From contig NZ_CALUCS010000004.1 in assembly GCF_943914615.1 (NCBI RefSeq), positions 1-64,000 on the forward strand: 64,000 nt of DNA, written 5' to 3'. Of the stretch, positions 1 to 8,711 are shown piece by piece. The stretch comes from an uncultured Corynebacterium sp. (GTDB lineage: Bacteria; Actinomycetota; Actinomycetes; Mycobacteriales; Mycobacteriaceae). The notes below the pieces were generated by a model. That model was not told where the DNA came from, searched no databases, and saw nothing but the letters and a program-made list of their open reading frames with translations. The translations under genes and the position numbers were made by a program. Each line of letters opens with the position of its first letter. The stretch's first letter is position 1.

Positions 1-534
1 GGCAACATCGGCTCCAAGGTGACCATGAAGTACCCGGCCGTGTGGATGACCGGCCCGCATGCGAAGGGCGAGGTGCTTTCCGTGGCTTTCGCTGGCGAGG
101 GTCAGTTCCAGGACACGGGCGCGAAGATGGTGCACATGGCTCCGCACACGAGCTCGAACATCGTCTCTAAGTCCGTCGCCCGCGCCGGTGGCCGCGCTGC
201 CTACCGCGGCCTGGTGCAGGTGAACAAGGATGCGCACCACTCCGCGTCGAACGTCGAGTGTGACGCGCTTCTGGTCGACTCCATCTCTCGATCGGACACA
301 TACCCGTACAACGACATCCGTAACGACCACGTGACGCTGGGCCACGAGGCTACCGTCTCCCAGGTCTCCGAGGATCAGCTGTTCTACCTGATGTCGCGCG
401 GCATTGAAGAGGAAGAAGCAATGGCGATGATCGTCCGCGGCTTCGTGGAGCCCATCGCCAAGGAGCTGCCCATGGAGTACGCCCTGGAGCTCAACCGTCT
501 AATCGAACTGCAGATGGAAGGATCGGTGGGTTAA
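1..534 (+). CDS. sufB: SufB, Fe-S cluster scaffold protein (C-terminal part; gene starts before the window)
   Basis: The reading frame is open from base 1 and ends with TAA at 532-534, leaving 177 C-terminal residues of a protein normally about 480 long. SufB is the scaffold subunit of the SufBCD complex, which assembles Fe-S clusters in the cytoplasm. The visible part carries family hallmarks: TMKYPAVWM, the CDALLVDS stretch with the conserved Cys, TYPYND, the GHEAT motif and the SRGI/IVRGF tail shared with SufD. sufD follows after 5 bases, so the two are one transcript. The missing N-terminus is only a window edge. The promoter, and any sufR regulator, lie outside the window. Confidence 0.95.
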   Translation, partial: GNIGSKVTMKYPAVWMTGPHAKGEVLSVAFAGEGQFQDTGAKMVHMAPHTSSNIVSKSVARAGGRAAYRGLVQVNKDAHHSASNVECDALLVDSISRSDTYPYNDIRNDHVTLGHEATVSQVSEDQLFYLMSRGIEEEEAMAMIVRGFVEPIAKELPMEYALELNRLIELQMEGSVG

Positions 535-539
535 ACCAA

Positions 540-1751
540 ATGACCACCCCACTCAACGAAACCGAAGCGACTATCACACCGGTTCAGGCTGGTACGGATC
601 ACCAGACTAAGGGTGACCGTTTCACCTCTTTCTCGGCCGCGGACTTTTCCGTTCCGCGCGGTAAGGATGAGGATTGGCGCTTCACCCCGCTGCGCGAGCT
701 GCGCGGCCTGCACGATGGCTCGGCCGTGGCTGGCAAGCGAGCTGCGGTCGCCGTCGGTGTTTCTAATGATGACGCCCCCAGCGTGGCCGTCGAGCAGCTG
801 GAGCCGGGCGATGAACGCCTCGGCCGCGCGGGTGCTCCCGTCGATCGTGCGGCAGCCCAGGCGTGGGAGAACACCGAGTCCGCGGACTACGTGCGCATCT
901 CCAAGGATGCGGCACTTAAGGCTCCGGTGACCATCACCATCGACGGCCCGGGGGAGGACGAAGTCTCCTACGGCACCCTGGTCGTGGAGCTCGAGCCCCA
1001 CGCCGAGGCCGTGGTGTTTGTCCGCTACGAGGGCTCCGGTGCACACTCCGACAACGTCGAGTTCGTCGTTGGTACCGGCGCAAAGCTGACCACCGTGGTC
1101 TTCGAGGACTGGAACGACGATGCGGTACACCTGTCGAACTCGCACATCCAGGTTGGCCGCGATGCAACCGTGCGCCACTACTACGCGGCCTTCGGCGGCC
1201 ACGTCGTGCGCTCCGTGCCGCACGTGCGCTACACGGACACCGGCGGCGACGCTGAGCTGCTGGGCCTGTACTTCGCGGATGCGGGTCAGTACTTCGAGCA
1301 GCGCCTGCTGGTGGATCACTCGATCCGCAACTGCCGCTCCAACGTGCTGTACAAGGGTGCGCTGCAGGGCGAGCCGGAGAAGGGCAAGGATGCCCGCGAG
1401 GCACGCACAGCATGGATCGGCGACGTTCTGATCCGCCCGGATGCAACGGGCACCGACACTTACGAGAAGAACAACAACCTGCTGCTGACCTCCGGCGCCC
1501 GCGCTGATGCCGTGCCGAACCTGGAGATTCAGACCGGCGAGATCGTCGGTGCGGGCCACGCCGCCACCGTCGGTCGCTTCGACGACGAGCACATGTTCTA
1601 CCTGCAGTCCCGAGGCATCGACCCGGCTAGCGCAAAAATGCTGATCGTCCGCGGTTTCTTCACCGACGTGATCAAGCGCATTCCGGAAGAGTCTATCCGC
1701 GAGCTGCTGGAGGACAAGGTCGAAGCCGAGCTGCAGCACACGGTTCTTTAA
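540..1751 (+). CDS. sufD: SufD, Fe-S assembly complex subunit
   Basis: 403 residues, a normal SufD length. SufD pairs with SufB to form the beta-helical scaffold that SufC energises. The C-terminal third aligns by eye with SufB in this window: GHAATVGRFDDEHMFYLQSRGI corresponds in order to SufB's GHEATVSQVSEDQLFYLMSRGI when read in pieces, with the conserved His retained. KDEDWRFTPL near residue 41 is typical of SufD N-termini. ATG follows sufB by 5 bases and sufC starts 43 bases downstream. A long antisense frame covers the gene but has no credible protein features. Confidence 0.95.
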   Translation: MTTPLNETEATITPVQAGTDHQTKGDRFTSFSAADFSVPRGKDEDWRFTPLRELRGLHDGSAVAGKRAAVAVGVSNDDAPSVAVEQLEPGDERLGRAGAPVDRAAAQAWENTESADYVRISKDAALKAPVTITIDGPGEDEVSYGTLVVELEPHAEAVVFVRYEGSGAHSDNVEFVVGTGAKLTTVVFEDWNDDAVHLSNSHIQVGRDATVRHYYAAFGGHVVRSVPHVRYTDTGGDAELLGLYFADAGQYFEQRLLVDHSIRNCRSNVLYKGALQGEPEKGKDAREARTAWIGDVLIRPDATGTDTYEKNNNLLLTSGARADAVPNLEIQTGEIVGAGHAATVGRFDDEHMFYLQSRGIDPASAKMLIVRGFFTDVIKRIPEESIRELLEDKVEAELQHTVL

Positions 1752-1794
1752 ATTCATTCACCCGTCAAACACCCAAAGAAAGCTTTTACACACC

Positions 1795-2550
1795 ATGAGC
1801 ACTCTGGAAATCAAGAACCTGCACGCGCAGGTCGTCCCCGCCGACGAGAACGAGGATCCGAAGCCGATCCTGCACGGCGTTAATCTGACCATCAACTCCG
1901 GTGAGACTCACGCCATCATGGGTCCGAATGGCTCTGGCAAGTCCACCCTGTCCTACGCCATCGCCGGCCACCCGCGCTACGAGATCACTGAAGGCGAGGT
2001 GCTGCTGGACGGCGAGAACCTGCTGGACATGGAAGTCGACGAGCGCGCCCGCGCGGGCCTGTTCCTGGCTATGCAGTACCCGACTGAGGTACCGGGTGTC
2101 TCCATGGCTAATTTCCTGCGCTCTTCCGCCACCGCTGTGCGCGGTGAGGCACCGAAGATCCGCGAGTGGGTCAAGGAAGCCCGCGGCGCGATGGAAGAGC
2201 TGGCGATCGACCCGTCGTTCTCCGAGCGCTCCATCAACGAGGGCTTCTCCGGTGGCGAGAAGAAGCGCCACGAGATTCTGCAGCTGGGTCTGCTGAAGCC
2301 GAAGTTCGCAATCCTGGACGAGACCGACTCTGGTCTCGACGTTGATGCGCTGCGTATCGTTTCTGAGGGCATCAACCGCTACCAGGAGCGTGAGAACGGC
2401 GGCGTGGTAATGATCACGCACTACCAGCGCATCCTGAACTACGTGAAGCCCGACCACGTGCACGTCTTCGCCGGCGGCCGCATCGTGGAATCCGGTGGAC
2501 CGGAGCTGGCTGAGCAGCTCGAGGCCGAGGGCTACGACAAGTTCATCTAA
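1795..2550 (+). CDS. sufC: SufC, ABC-type ATPase of the SUF complex
   Basis: 251 residues, the usual SufC size. It is a soluble ABC ATPase that drives conformational change in SufBD. Walker A GPNGSGKST is at residues 43-51, the ABC signature FSGGEKKR at 151-158, Walker B ending in LDET at about 173-177 and the switch His in ITHY near 209. The FSGGEKKRHE variant and DETDSGLD are diagnostic of SufC rather than a transporter ATPase. It sits between sufD and sufS in the same orientation. The gap to sufS is 81 bases with a short GCCC/GGGC hairpin potential near 2597-2615 but no T-run, so read-through is likely. Confidence 0.96.
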   Translation: MSTLEIKNLHAQVVPADENEDPKPILHGVNLTINSGETHAIMGPNGSGKSTLSYAIAGHPRYEITEGEVLLDGENLLDMEVDERARAGLFLAMQYPTEVPGVSMANFLRSSATAVRGEAPKIREWVKEARGAMEELAIDPSFSERSINEGFSGGEKKRHEILQLGLLKPKFAILDETDSGLDVDALRIVSEGINRYQERENGGVVMITHYQRILNYVKPDHVHVFAGGRIVESGGPELAEQLEAEGYDKFI

Positions 2551-2631
2551 GCCTGCGGTCTATCCCACCCATCCGTTTCCTTCAACCAACCTTGCTCGCC
2601 CCAGCATCAACTGGGCAGAAAGTGTGAACTT

Positions 2632-3885
2632 GTGAGTTCCAACAGTTCCCTGGACACAGCGAAGATCCGCAGCGACTTCCCGATCCTTTCGCGCACCGTG
2701 CGCGATGGGCAGAAGCTGGTGTATCTGGATTCCGGAGCTACCGCCCAGCGGCCCGTGCAGGTGTTGGATGCGGAGCGGGAGTTTTTGACCACCCACAACG
2801 CTCCGGTGCACCGCGGTGCATACGAAATCGCGGAGGAGGCCACCGAGTCCTACGAGTCGGCCCGCGAGGCCATCGCGGCCTTCGTCGGCGCCGAGGACCG
2901 GGAGATCGCCTTCGCCAAGAACGCCACCGAAGCGCTCAACGAGGTCGCCTACATACTGGGCGACGTCCGGGCAGGGGAGCTGCAGGTCACCGAAGGCGAC
3001 GAGATCGTTGTCTCCGAACTCGAGCACCACGCCAACCTGGTGCCGTGGCAGGAACTCGCCCAGCGCACCGGCGCGACGTTGAAGTGGTACACCGCCACTC
3101 CGGATGGTCGCATCGACCTGGACAGCCTAGAGCTCAGCGAACGCACCAAGGTGGTTGCGCTGACGCACCAGTCGAACGTCACCGGCGCCGTGCTGGATGT
3201 CAAGGAGGCCGTCCGCCGCGCACGCGAGGTCGGGGCACTTTTTGTTTTGGACGCCTGCCAATCCGTGCCGCACATGCCCGTGGACTTCCACGAGCTGGAT
3301 GTGGACTTCGCCGCGTTCTCCGGGCACAAGATGCTGGGGCCTAACGGCGTCGGCGTCCTTTATGGCAAGGCCCAGCACTTTGCTCAGCTACCTCCTTTCC
3401 TGACCGGCGGCTCGATGGTGGAGAAGGTCACTATGGAGCGCACGACCTTCACCGAGGCCCCGCAGCGTTTCGAGGCCGGAACGCAAATGACTTCCCAGGT
3501 CGTGGGTCTGGGCGCAGCCGTGAAGTACCTGGAGGAGCTAGGTATGGACAGGGTTGCCGCCCACGAGGCGGAGCTGACGGCCTATGCCCTGGAACAGCTG
3601 CAGACCATCGAGGGCTTGCGGATCATTGGCCCCACCGACTCGACGGATCGCGGAAGTGCACTGAGCTTCGTCGTTGAAGGTATCCACCCACACGATCTGG
3701 GGCAGGTCGTCGACGATCAGGGCGTGTGCATCCGCGTGGGCCACCACTGCGCGTGGCCGGTACACACATGCATGAATGTGCAGGCTACCGCTCGCGCCAG
3801 CTTCTACATCTACAATGACCTTTCGGAAGTCGACGCGCTGGTTGCTGCTATCCGCAAGGCGCAAAAGTTCTTTGGCACGGCGTAG
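2632..3885 (+). CDS. sufS: SufS, PLP-dependent cysteine desulfurase
   Basis: 417 residues. It removes sulfur from cysteine as a persulfide and passes it to SufU. The PLP lysine is in FSGHKMLGPNG (Lys233), and the sulfur-carrying Cys is Cys373 in RVGHHCAWPVH, both characteristic of group II (SufS/Csd) desulfurases. The PLP-pocket stretch LDACQSVPH is near residue 206. The start is GTG at 2632, chosen because a purine-rich AGAAAG lies about 9 bases upstream and the resulting N-terminus fits the family. sufU starts 55 bases downstream. Confidence 0.95.
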   Translation: MSSNSSLDTAKIRSDFPILSRTVRDGQKLVYLDSGATAQRPVQVLDAEREFLTTHNAPVHRGAYEIAEEATESYESAREAIAAFVGAEDREIAFAKNATEALNEVAYILGDVRAGELQVTEGDEIVVSELEHHANLVPWQELAQRTGATLKWYTATPDGRIDLDSLELSERTKVVALTHQSNVTGAVLDVKEAVRRAREVGALFVLDACQSVPHMPVDFHELDVDFAAFSGHKMLGPNGVGVLYGKAQHFAQLPPFLTGGSMVEKVTMERTTFTEAPQRFEAGTQMTSQVVGLGAAVKYLEELGMDRVAAHEAELTAYALEQLQTIEGLRIIGPTDSTDRGSALSFVVEGIHPHDLGQVVDDQGVCIRVGHHCAWPVHTCMNVQATARASFYIYNDLSEVDALVAAIRKAQKFFGTA

Positions 3886-3940
3886 AAGTAACAGCGCAGA
3901 AACGGCGATTGAGGAAAGTACTAGAGGATACTAGGGTCCT

Positions 3941-4402
3941 ATGAAACTTGAGCAGATGTACCAGGAAGTGATCCTGGACCACTACAAGCACCCACAGCAC
4001 GCGGGCTTGCGCGAGCCCTTCGAGGCCGAGGTACACCACGTGAACACCTCGTGCGGCGACGAGCTCACGCTGCGCCTGCATCTCAGCGAGGACAACCAGA
4101 CTGTCGAGGATATTTCCTACGACGCGGTCGGGTGCTCCATTAGCCAGGCCTCCACGTCCGTCATGGCCGAGGAGCTGGTCGGCCGTCCCGTTGCGGAAGC
4201 CTTCGCCAAACTGGCGGAGTTCGAGCGCATGGTCACCTCCCGCGGCAAGGTCGAAGGCGACGACGAGATCATCGGCGACGGCATTGCCTTCGCGGGTGTC
4301 TCCAAGTACCCCGCCCGCGTGAAGTGCGCCCTGCTGGGCTGGAAGGCCTTCGAGGCCGCTGCCACTGAGGCTGGCGTGAGCACTAACACCAACACAGAGT
4401 AA
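3941..4402 (+). CDS. sufU: SufU, zinc-dependent sulfur-transfer protein
   Basis: 153 residues. SufU accepts persulfide sulfur from SufS through zinc-ligand exchange; it belongs to the IscU/NifU-like fold but is not a scaffold. The three Cys ligands are visible: Cys38 in NTSCGDE, Cys65 in DAVGCSIS and Cys129 in ARVKCALLGW, with Asp40 as the fourth ligand. The 18-21 residue insertion between the second and third Cys that separates SufU from IscU appears to be present. The gene is placed between sufS and the sufT-like gene, as in other actinobacterial suf operons. Confidence 0.94.
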   Translation: MKLEQMYQEVILDHYKHPQHAGLREPFEAEVHHVNTSCGDELTLRLHLSEDNQTVEDISYDAVGCSISQASTSVMAEELVGRPVAEAFAKLAEFERMVTSRGKVEGDDEIIGDGIAFAGVSKYPARVKCALLGWKAFEAAATEAGVSTNTNTE

Positions 4403-4412
4403 GGAACACACC

Positions 4413-4820
4413 ATGACTGAGAACGCAGAACCCACCGCCCCGGAAATGGACCCCTCGCCGCTGGACAAGGCTCCGGAGGGCCCGTCGGAGCGCAGCCCGG
4501 AGGACATGGCGCTGGCCGGCAAGGTTGAAGAGCACCTGCTGGACGTTATCGACCCGGAGCTCGGCATCAACGTCATCGATCTGGGCCTGGTCTACGACAT
4601 TTGGATCGAGGACAAGACCGCGGTGCTGAACATGACTCTGACCTCCCCGGCCTGCCCGCTGCAGGACGTGCTGGAGGATCAGGCGCGCGATGCTGTGATC
4701 AACAACGTCGACGAGGTGTCCGACCTGCAGATCAACTGGGTGTGGACCCCGGCCTGGGGCCCGCACATGATCAACGAAGAAGGCCGCGAGCAGCTGCGTT
4801 TCCTCGGCTTCACGGTCTAA
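4413..4820 (+). CDS. sufT: SufT-like DUF59/MIP18-family protein, last gene of the suf operon
   Basis: 135 residues. DUF59 proteins act in Fe-S cluster maturation or carriage; in SUF operons the family member is usually called SufT. Motifs are DPELGINVIDLGLVYDI near residues 48-64, MTLTSPACPL with the conserved Cys, and VWTPAWGP near 111. The acidic N-terminal 30 residues are probably disordered. The ATG lies 10 bases after sufU with AAGGAA upstream. Its TAA overlaps the TAG of the convergent flavoprotein gene in the 4-base CTAA. The symbol is inferred from position and family. Confidence 0.88.
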   Translation: MTENAEPTAPEMDPSPLDKAPEGPSERSPEDMALAGKVEEHLLDVIDPELGINVIDLGLVYDIWIEDKTAVLNMTLTSPACPLQDVLEDQARDAVINNVDEVSDLQINWVWTPAWGPHMINEEGREQLRFLGFTV

Positions 4821-5890
4821 CCCGCGAACAGCCTCTTACAAACCGCCCGCCCCACCGACCAGGGCTCGCGGTATAGAGGACGGAGGAACTCGTGGCGCAA
4901 GCCAGTTCCCTCCTTGAGTGCCCACATTGTACGCGCCACGGCCAGCCCGTCCTGCCCGCTTAAATAGGCCAGCTGCGCCCGTGTGTCCAAGGCGAAGAAG
5001 TGCCCAAAGAAGTCCTGAAGCGCGGCGCCGTCGGCCCGGGCAATGAGCTCCCCGCCGACCTGCCGCAGACCATACGCCAGCCACCCGCCGGCGTGTTTGC
5101 CGTCCAGAAAACCGTCGGCAGCCTCCAGGGCATGGCCCAGCGAGTAGCCCGTCGCGGGATTGATAAACCCCGCCGCGGCGCCGAACTTTCTTTCTTTATG
5201 ACGCCGCCTGGTCCCCATCGGGATCGCGACCCGTTCTTCGCGCAGTACCGTCTGGGTGCCTACGCGTTCTGCTAGGCGCGCCCGCAGAACCTCGAATACT
5301 TGCTCCTGCTTCGCCGTGTCAGCACTGCAGTGGGCCGCCAGGATCGTTTCCTCGTATAGCCAGCCGTCGTCCGTGCGCTGAACGTAGCAGAAACTGGGCG
5401 AGCAATTCCCGGCCTGGGCCACCGTTCCGGTCCAATCCATGAAGGTGGGGGTGGATTCTGAAGGGGCGTCACCAAAAGGCAGGAACCATCCGACAGCCAG
5501 TTGCCACAGTGCGGCGTCCGTACGTGGGGCGCCGGTGCAGTCAATAGCCTCGACACCATTGGGAAGGCGCTCAGGTTTGATGCGCACGCCCGAGCTTCTC
5601 AGTACTTCGACCACCGCCACCTGGTTCAGCATCCGATAGCTAAATCCGAGGGTGCGGCGGGTGAGGGGAGTACCCGCGACGACCTCCAAAGATTCTGGTG
5701 GGCCAAACAAGTGATCGGCCCAGGAGGGTATCTGCGTGGAGAACACCCCATAGGTGCCGGGGAAGGGGGAAGAGCTGTGGTCGTCGAAGGCCGGATCATA
5801 GGCGGTGACGTGGAAACCGCGCTGTGCAGCTCGAATGGCTAGAAGCGCACCGGCTGGTCCGAGGCCTTTAAGCGCGAGCCGCTGGGTCAC
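4817..5890 (-). CDS. Lycopene-cyclase-like FAD/NAD(P)-binding flavoprotein
   Basis: 357 residues. The N-terminus has a dinucleotide-binding GLGPAG at residues 9-14, followed by a YDP acidic end to the beta strand and a YGVFSTQIPSW segment resembling the CrtL/CrtY lycopene cyclase family. GFINPATGYSLGHAL near residues 238-252 matches the second conserved block of that family. A cyclase of this family would form ionone rings on lycopene at the membrane. No other carotenoid gene is in the window, and corynebacteria studied so far use the unrelated CrtYe/CrtYf cyclase, so the substrate is uncertain. Transcription is convergent with suf. Confidence 0.7.
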   Translation of the reverse strand: MTQRLALKGLGPAGALLAIRAAQRGFHVTAYDPAFDDHSSSPFPGTYGVFSTQIPSWADHLFGPPESLEVVAGTPLTRRTLGFSYRMLNQVAVVEVLRSSGVRIKPERLPNGVEAIDCTGAPRTDAALWQLAVGWFLPFGDAPSESTPTFMDWTGTVAQAGNCSPSFCYVQRTDDGWLYEETILAAHCSADTAKQEQVFEVLRARLAERVGTQTVLREERVAIPMGTRRRHKERKFGAAAGFINPATGYSLGHALEAADGFLDGKHAGGWLAYGLRQVGGELIARADGAALQDFFGHFFALDTRAQLAYLSGQDGLAVARTMWALKEGTGLRHEFLRPLYREPWSVGRAVCKRLFAG

Positions 5891-6127
5891 TTTAAACCTC
5901 CGATTCAGGATTCTTACCCCCGAACTTACACAGCGGTGTTTTACTCATCACTTCTTTAGGAAATTTTGCGACTTAATGCATTAGCTACAGGGATAAGAAG
6001 GACCTAATAGAATAAGAAGCGTCGCAAGCTCAGGTTTAAGTTCAGGGTTTGGGGGACAAGCCAAAAACGGGTGTAACGATTAGCCTGCGGGCACCAAACA
6101 CAGTTTCTAACATAAACGTTGTCCTAC

Positions 6128-6145
6128 TCGGTATGAACATACCGA
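6128..6145. promoter_or_regulatory. 18-base perfect inverted repeat upstream of the ABC-F gene
   Basis: TCGGTAT-GAAC-ATACCGA: 7-base arms, 4-base spacer, no mismatch. The size and symmetry fit a dimeric repressor site (TetR, MarR or GntR type); as RNA it would form a short hairpin. It lies 145 bases before the ABC-F start and about 240 bases from the flavoprotein start, so either gene could be the target. No T-run follows, so a terminator is unlikely. Confidence 0.45.
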
Positions 6146-6275
6146 AAGGTGGGGCACGAGAAGAAGACAACCCCGTCGGTGACACACACCGGCTGCGACT
6201 CGGGACTGTGGGGGACCCGGGCAACGCGACTCCGGTGTTCATGGGGTGGGAAGGGTCACCGGCGGGGATGGCTGA

Positions 6276-6281
6276 TAGGCT
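6276..6281 (+). promoter_or_regulatory. Putative -10 hexamer for a leaderless ABC-F transcript
   Basis: TAGGCT followed by 8 bases and then the GTG at 6290. The same TAGGCT-N8-start arrangement occurs at uppP, and close variants precede several other genes here. No Shine-Dalgarno sequence precedes the GTG, which favours leaderless translation. Confidence 0.45.
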
Positions 6282-6289
6282 TCTTCCTT

Positions 6290-7921
6290 GTGATTGTTAC
6301 TAATGACCTCGAGGTTCGGGTGGGGGCCCGAACCCTGCTGAACGCCCCCGGGCAGCACCTGCGAGTGCAGCCCGGCGATCGCATCGGCCTTGTCGGGCGA
6401 AACGGTGCGGGCAAGACCACAACCATGCGCATTTTGGCGGGCGAGGGCGAACCCTACGGTGGCACCGTCACGCGCAGCGGCGAGATGGGCTACCTGCCGC
6501 AGGACTCTAAAGAAGGCGACATCGAACAGAGCGCGCGCGACCGCGTGCTTTCCGCGCGTGGCCTGGACCGCATCCGGCACTCCATGGAGCGCCAGCAGGA
6601 GATCATGGAGACAAGCGAATCCGCTGGACAGCGCGATGCCGCGATCCTCAAGTACAGCCGCCTAGAGGAAAAGTATCACGCCCTTGGCGGGTACGAAGCC
6701 GACAGTGAAGCCGCGCAGATCTGCGACTCGCTGGGGCTGCCCGAGCGGGTGCTAGACCAGCCGCTAAAGACTCTCTCGGGTGGTCAGCGCCGCCGCGTGG
6801 AGCTGGCGCAGATACTCTTTGCAGCCACCGCCGGCTCCGGCCGTTCGCAGACAACACTGCTTTTGGACGAGCCGACAAACCACCTGGACGCGGACTCCAT
6901 CACCTGGCTACGCGGCTTCTTGGCCAAGCACGAGGGTGGGCTGATTATGATCAGCCACGACGTGGAGCTGCTAGACGACGTCTGCAATAAAATCTGGTTC
7001 CTGGACGCCGTGCGCGGCGAGGCCGACGTCTACAACATGGGCTGGACCAAGTACAAGGACGCCCGCGCCACCGACGAGGCGCGCCGCCGCCGCGAGAAAG
7101 CCAACGCAGAAAAGAAGGCCAGCGCGCTGAAGCAGCAGGCCGAGAAACTGGGCGCCAAGGCCACCAAGGCGAAGGCCGCCAAGCAGATGGCCGCCCGCGC
7201 GGAGAGGATGCTGGGCAACCTGGACGAGATTCGCGTCGAGGATCGCGTGGCCAACATCAGCTTCCCGGAGCCCGCCCCATGCGGCAAGACCCCTATGAAC
7301 GCCAAGGGGCTGACCAAGATGTACGGCTCCCTGGAAGTCTTTGCCGGGGTGGACCTGGCCATCGACAAGGGCTCCCGCGTGGTGGTGCTCGGCTTCAACG
7401 GCGCCGGAAAGACCACGCTGCTAAAGCTGCTGGCCGGGGTGGAACGCACCGACGGCGAGGGAGGCATCGTCACCGGCCACGGCCTGAAGGTCGGCTACTT
7501 CGCCCAGGAGCACGACACTATCGACCCGGACAAGTCCGTTTGGGACAACGCCATCGAGGCCTGCCCCGATGCCGGCGAGCAGGATCTTCGCGGCCTGCTG
7601 GGTGCCTTCATGTTCTCCGGCGAGCAGCTGGAGCAGCCCGCCGGAACGCTGTCCGGCGGCGAGAAGACCCGCTTGGCCCTGGCCACCCTCGTGAGCTCCC
7701 GGGCGAACGTGCTGTTGCTGGACGAGCCAACCAATAACTTGGATCCGCAGTCCCGCGAGCAGGTGCTCGACGCGCTGCGAACTTACACCGGTGCGGTAGT
7801 ACTGGTCACCCACGACCCAGGCGCTGTCAAAGCCCTGGAACCCGAGCGTGTGATCGTGCTGCCCGACGGCGTGGAGGACCTGTGGAACGACGAATACATG
7901 GAGATCGTCGAGCTGGCCTAG
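6290..7921 (+). CDS. ABC-F family ATPase (ribosome-associated, EttA/antibiotic-resistance type)
   Basis: 543 residues from GTG 6290. There are two ABC domains in one chain and no membrane segment. The first has Walker A GRNGAGKT at 36-43 and LSGGQRRRVEL near 161; the second has GFNGAGKT near 366 and LSGGEKTRLAL near 453. Between them is a Lys/Ala/Arg-rich linker at about 260-307, the arm that ABC-F proteins insert towards the ribosomal E site. Members act in translation or protect ribosomes from antibiotics; which applies here is unknown. The open frame extends back to 6149, but the GTG was chosen because homologous proteins start at IVTNDLEVRVGAR. An overlapping short ORF precedes it. Confidence 0.85.
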   Translation: MIVTNDLEVRVGARTLLNAPGQHLRVQPGDRIGLVGRNGAGKTTTMRILAGEGEPYGGTVTRSGEMGYLPQDSKEGDIEQSARDRVLSARGLDRIRHSMERQQEIMETSESAGQRDAAILKYSRLEEKYHALGGYEADSEAAQICDSLGLPERVLDQPLKTLSGGQRRRVELAQILFAATAGSGRSQTTLLLDEPTNHLDADSITWLRGFLAKHEGGLIMISHDVELLDDVCNKIWFLDAVRGEADVYNMGWTKYKDARATDEARRRREKANAEKKASALKQQAEKLGAKATKAKAAKQMAARAERMLGNLDEIRVEDRVANISFPEPAPCGKTPMNAKGLTKMYGSLEVFAGVDLAIDKGSRVVVLGFNGAGKTTLLKLLAGVERTDGEGGIVTGHGLKVGYFAQEHDTIDPDKSVWDNAIEACPDAGEQDLRGLLGAFMFSGEQLEQPAGTLSGGEKTRLALATLVSSRANVLLLDEPTNNLDPQSREQVLDALRTYTGAVVLVTHDPGAVKALEPERVIVLPDGVEDLWNDEYMEIVELA

Positions 7922-7930
7922 GGCCATTGG

Positions 7931-8674
7931 CTAGCCCACCATCCCCAGCGAACTGCGGGAATGCTCCACGAAGCGCCGCAGCAGCGAGTTCGCCGCCGCC
8001 GTATCCTGCCCCTCGAAGCGGGCGTAGGTCTCCGCGATCTCCGCTGGGTCGCAGTAGCCCTCATCTTCATAGAAGCTCAGGCGACGGTTGATGCCCGCCG
8101 CATCCATCTCCGGGTGGAATTGGCTGGTCCAAACGTTATCTCGGTAGCGGTAGATCTGCACCGGGCAAGTTTCGCCGGTGGCCAGCAGGGTGGCCTCCTC
8201 GGGCACGCGCACCACGGAATCCTTGTGACCCGTCAGCGCAGTAAAACGGTCGGGGAGCGCACCCGTGATGGGGTCGACGCGCCCGGCGTCAGTAAGAGAA
8301 ACCTCGCTGGTGCCGGCCGATTCCGAGTACTGACTATTGACCTCGCCACCCAGGTAGTGCGCCAGCATGGAGGTGCCGTAGCAGGTGGAGAAGATGCCGA
8401 AACGCCGCCGTTCGGATTCGACCTGTATGAACTCCACCAGCTTCTGCGAAATCGCTTCCTGCCACTCCACGTCGACCGGGCGGGTGATTGTAAACGGCGA
8501 GCCGCCGATGAACACGCCCTCCATGCCGTCGAAGCTTCCAAGGTCGGCGCGGGGGTTATCCAGCGGTCGCTGTTCGAGCTCGGCGGGGGTGAGCCCGCTG
8601 TAGCTGAGGAAGTCGGCATATTCCGCGGCGAGCACCTCGGCGCCGCTGCGGGGGCTTAGCAGTACGAAAGTCAC
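7931..8674 (-). CDS. Class I glutamine amidotransferase-domain protein
   Basis: 247 residues. The class I GATase triad is visible: Cys98 in FSTCYGTSML, His187 and Glu189 in SQFHPEMD. It stands alone without a synthetase domain, like the GuaA-N-type proteins often annotated as GMP synthase-like glutamine amidotransferase. These hydrolyse glutamine or related gamma-glutamyl compounds; the substrate cannot be read from the sequence. Its stop lies 9 bases from the convergent ABC-F stop. The oxidoreductase gene ends 37 bases upstream of its start in the same direction, so co-transcription is possible. Confidence 0.82.
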   Translation of the reverse strand: MTFVLLSPRSGAEVLAAEYADFLSYSGLTPAELEQRPLDNPRADLGSFDGMEGVFIGGSPFTITRPVDVEWQEAISQKLVEFIQVESERRRFGIFSTCYGTSMLAHYLGGEVNSQYSESAGTSEVSLTDAGRVDPITGALPDRFTALTGHKDSVVRVPEEATLLATGETCPVQIYRYRDNVWTSQFHPEMDAAGINRRLSFYEDEGYCDPAEIAETYARFEGQDTAAANSLLRRFVEHSRSSLGMVG

Positions 8675-8711
8675 ATTCGTTACTGTAACAGACCACTTGG
8701 TCTATTTACTA

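Larger units (their letters stand above)
5891..6289. other. Divergent intergenic region between the flavoprotein and ABC-F genes
   Basis: 399 bases with no convincing gene. It should hold the leftward promoter of the flavoprotein gene and the rightward promoter of the ABC-F gene. It contains a 10-base palindrome TAATGCATTA at 5974-5983, an 18-base inverted repeat at 6128-6145, a -10-like hexamer at 6276-6281 and a short open frame (ATG 6241 or 6268, TAA 6301-6303) that overlaps the ABC-F start by 14 bases. The region before 6060 is richer in A+T than its surroundings. Confidence 0.6.

Noticed and set aside
1..534. Truncated sufB as a pseudogene
   Set aside because: The frame is open to the first base, so the truncation is only the window edge.
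531..1757. 408-residue antisense open frame across sufD
   Set aside because: It mirrors sufD, has no recognisable motif and results from GC-rich third positions; sufD on the other strand is unambiguous.
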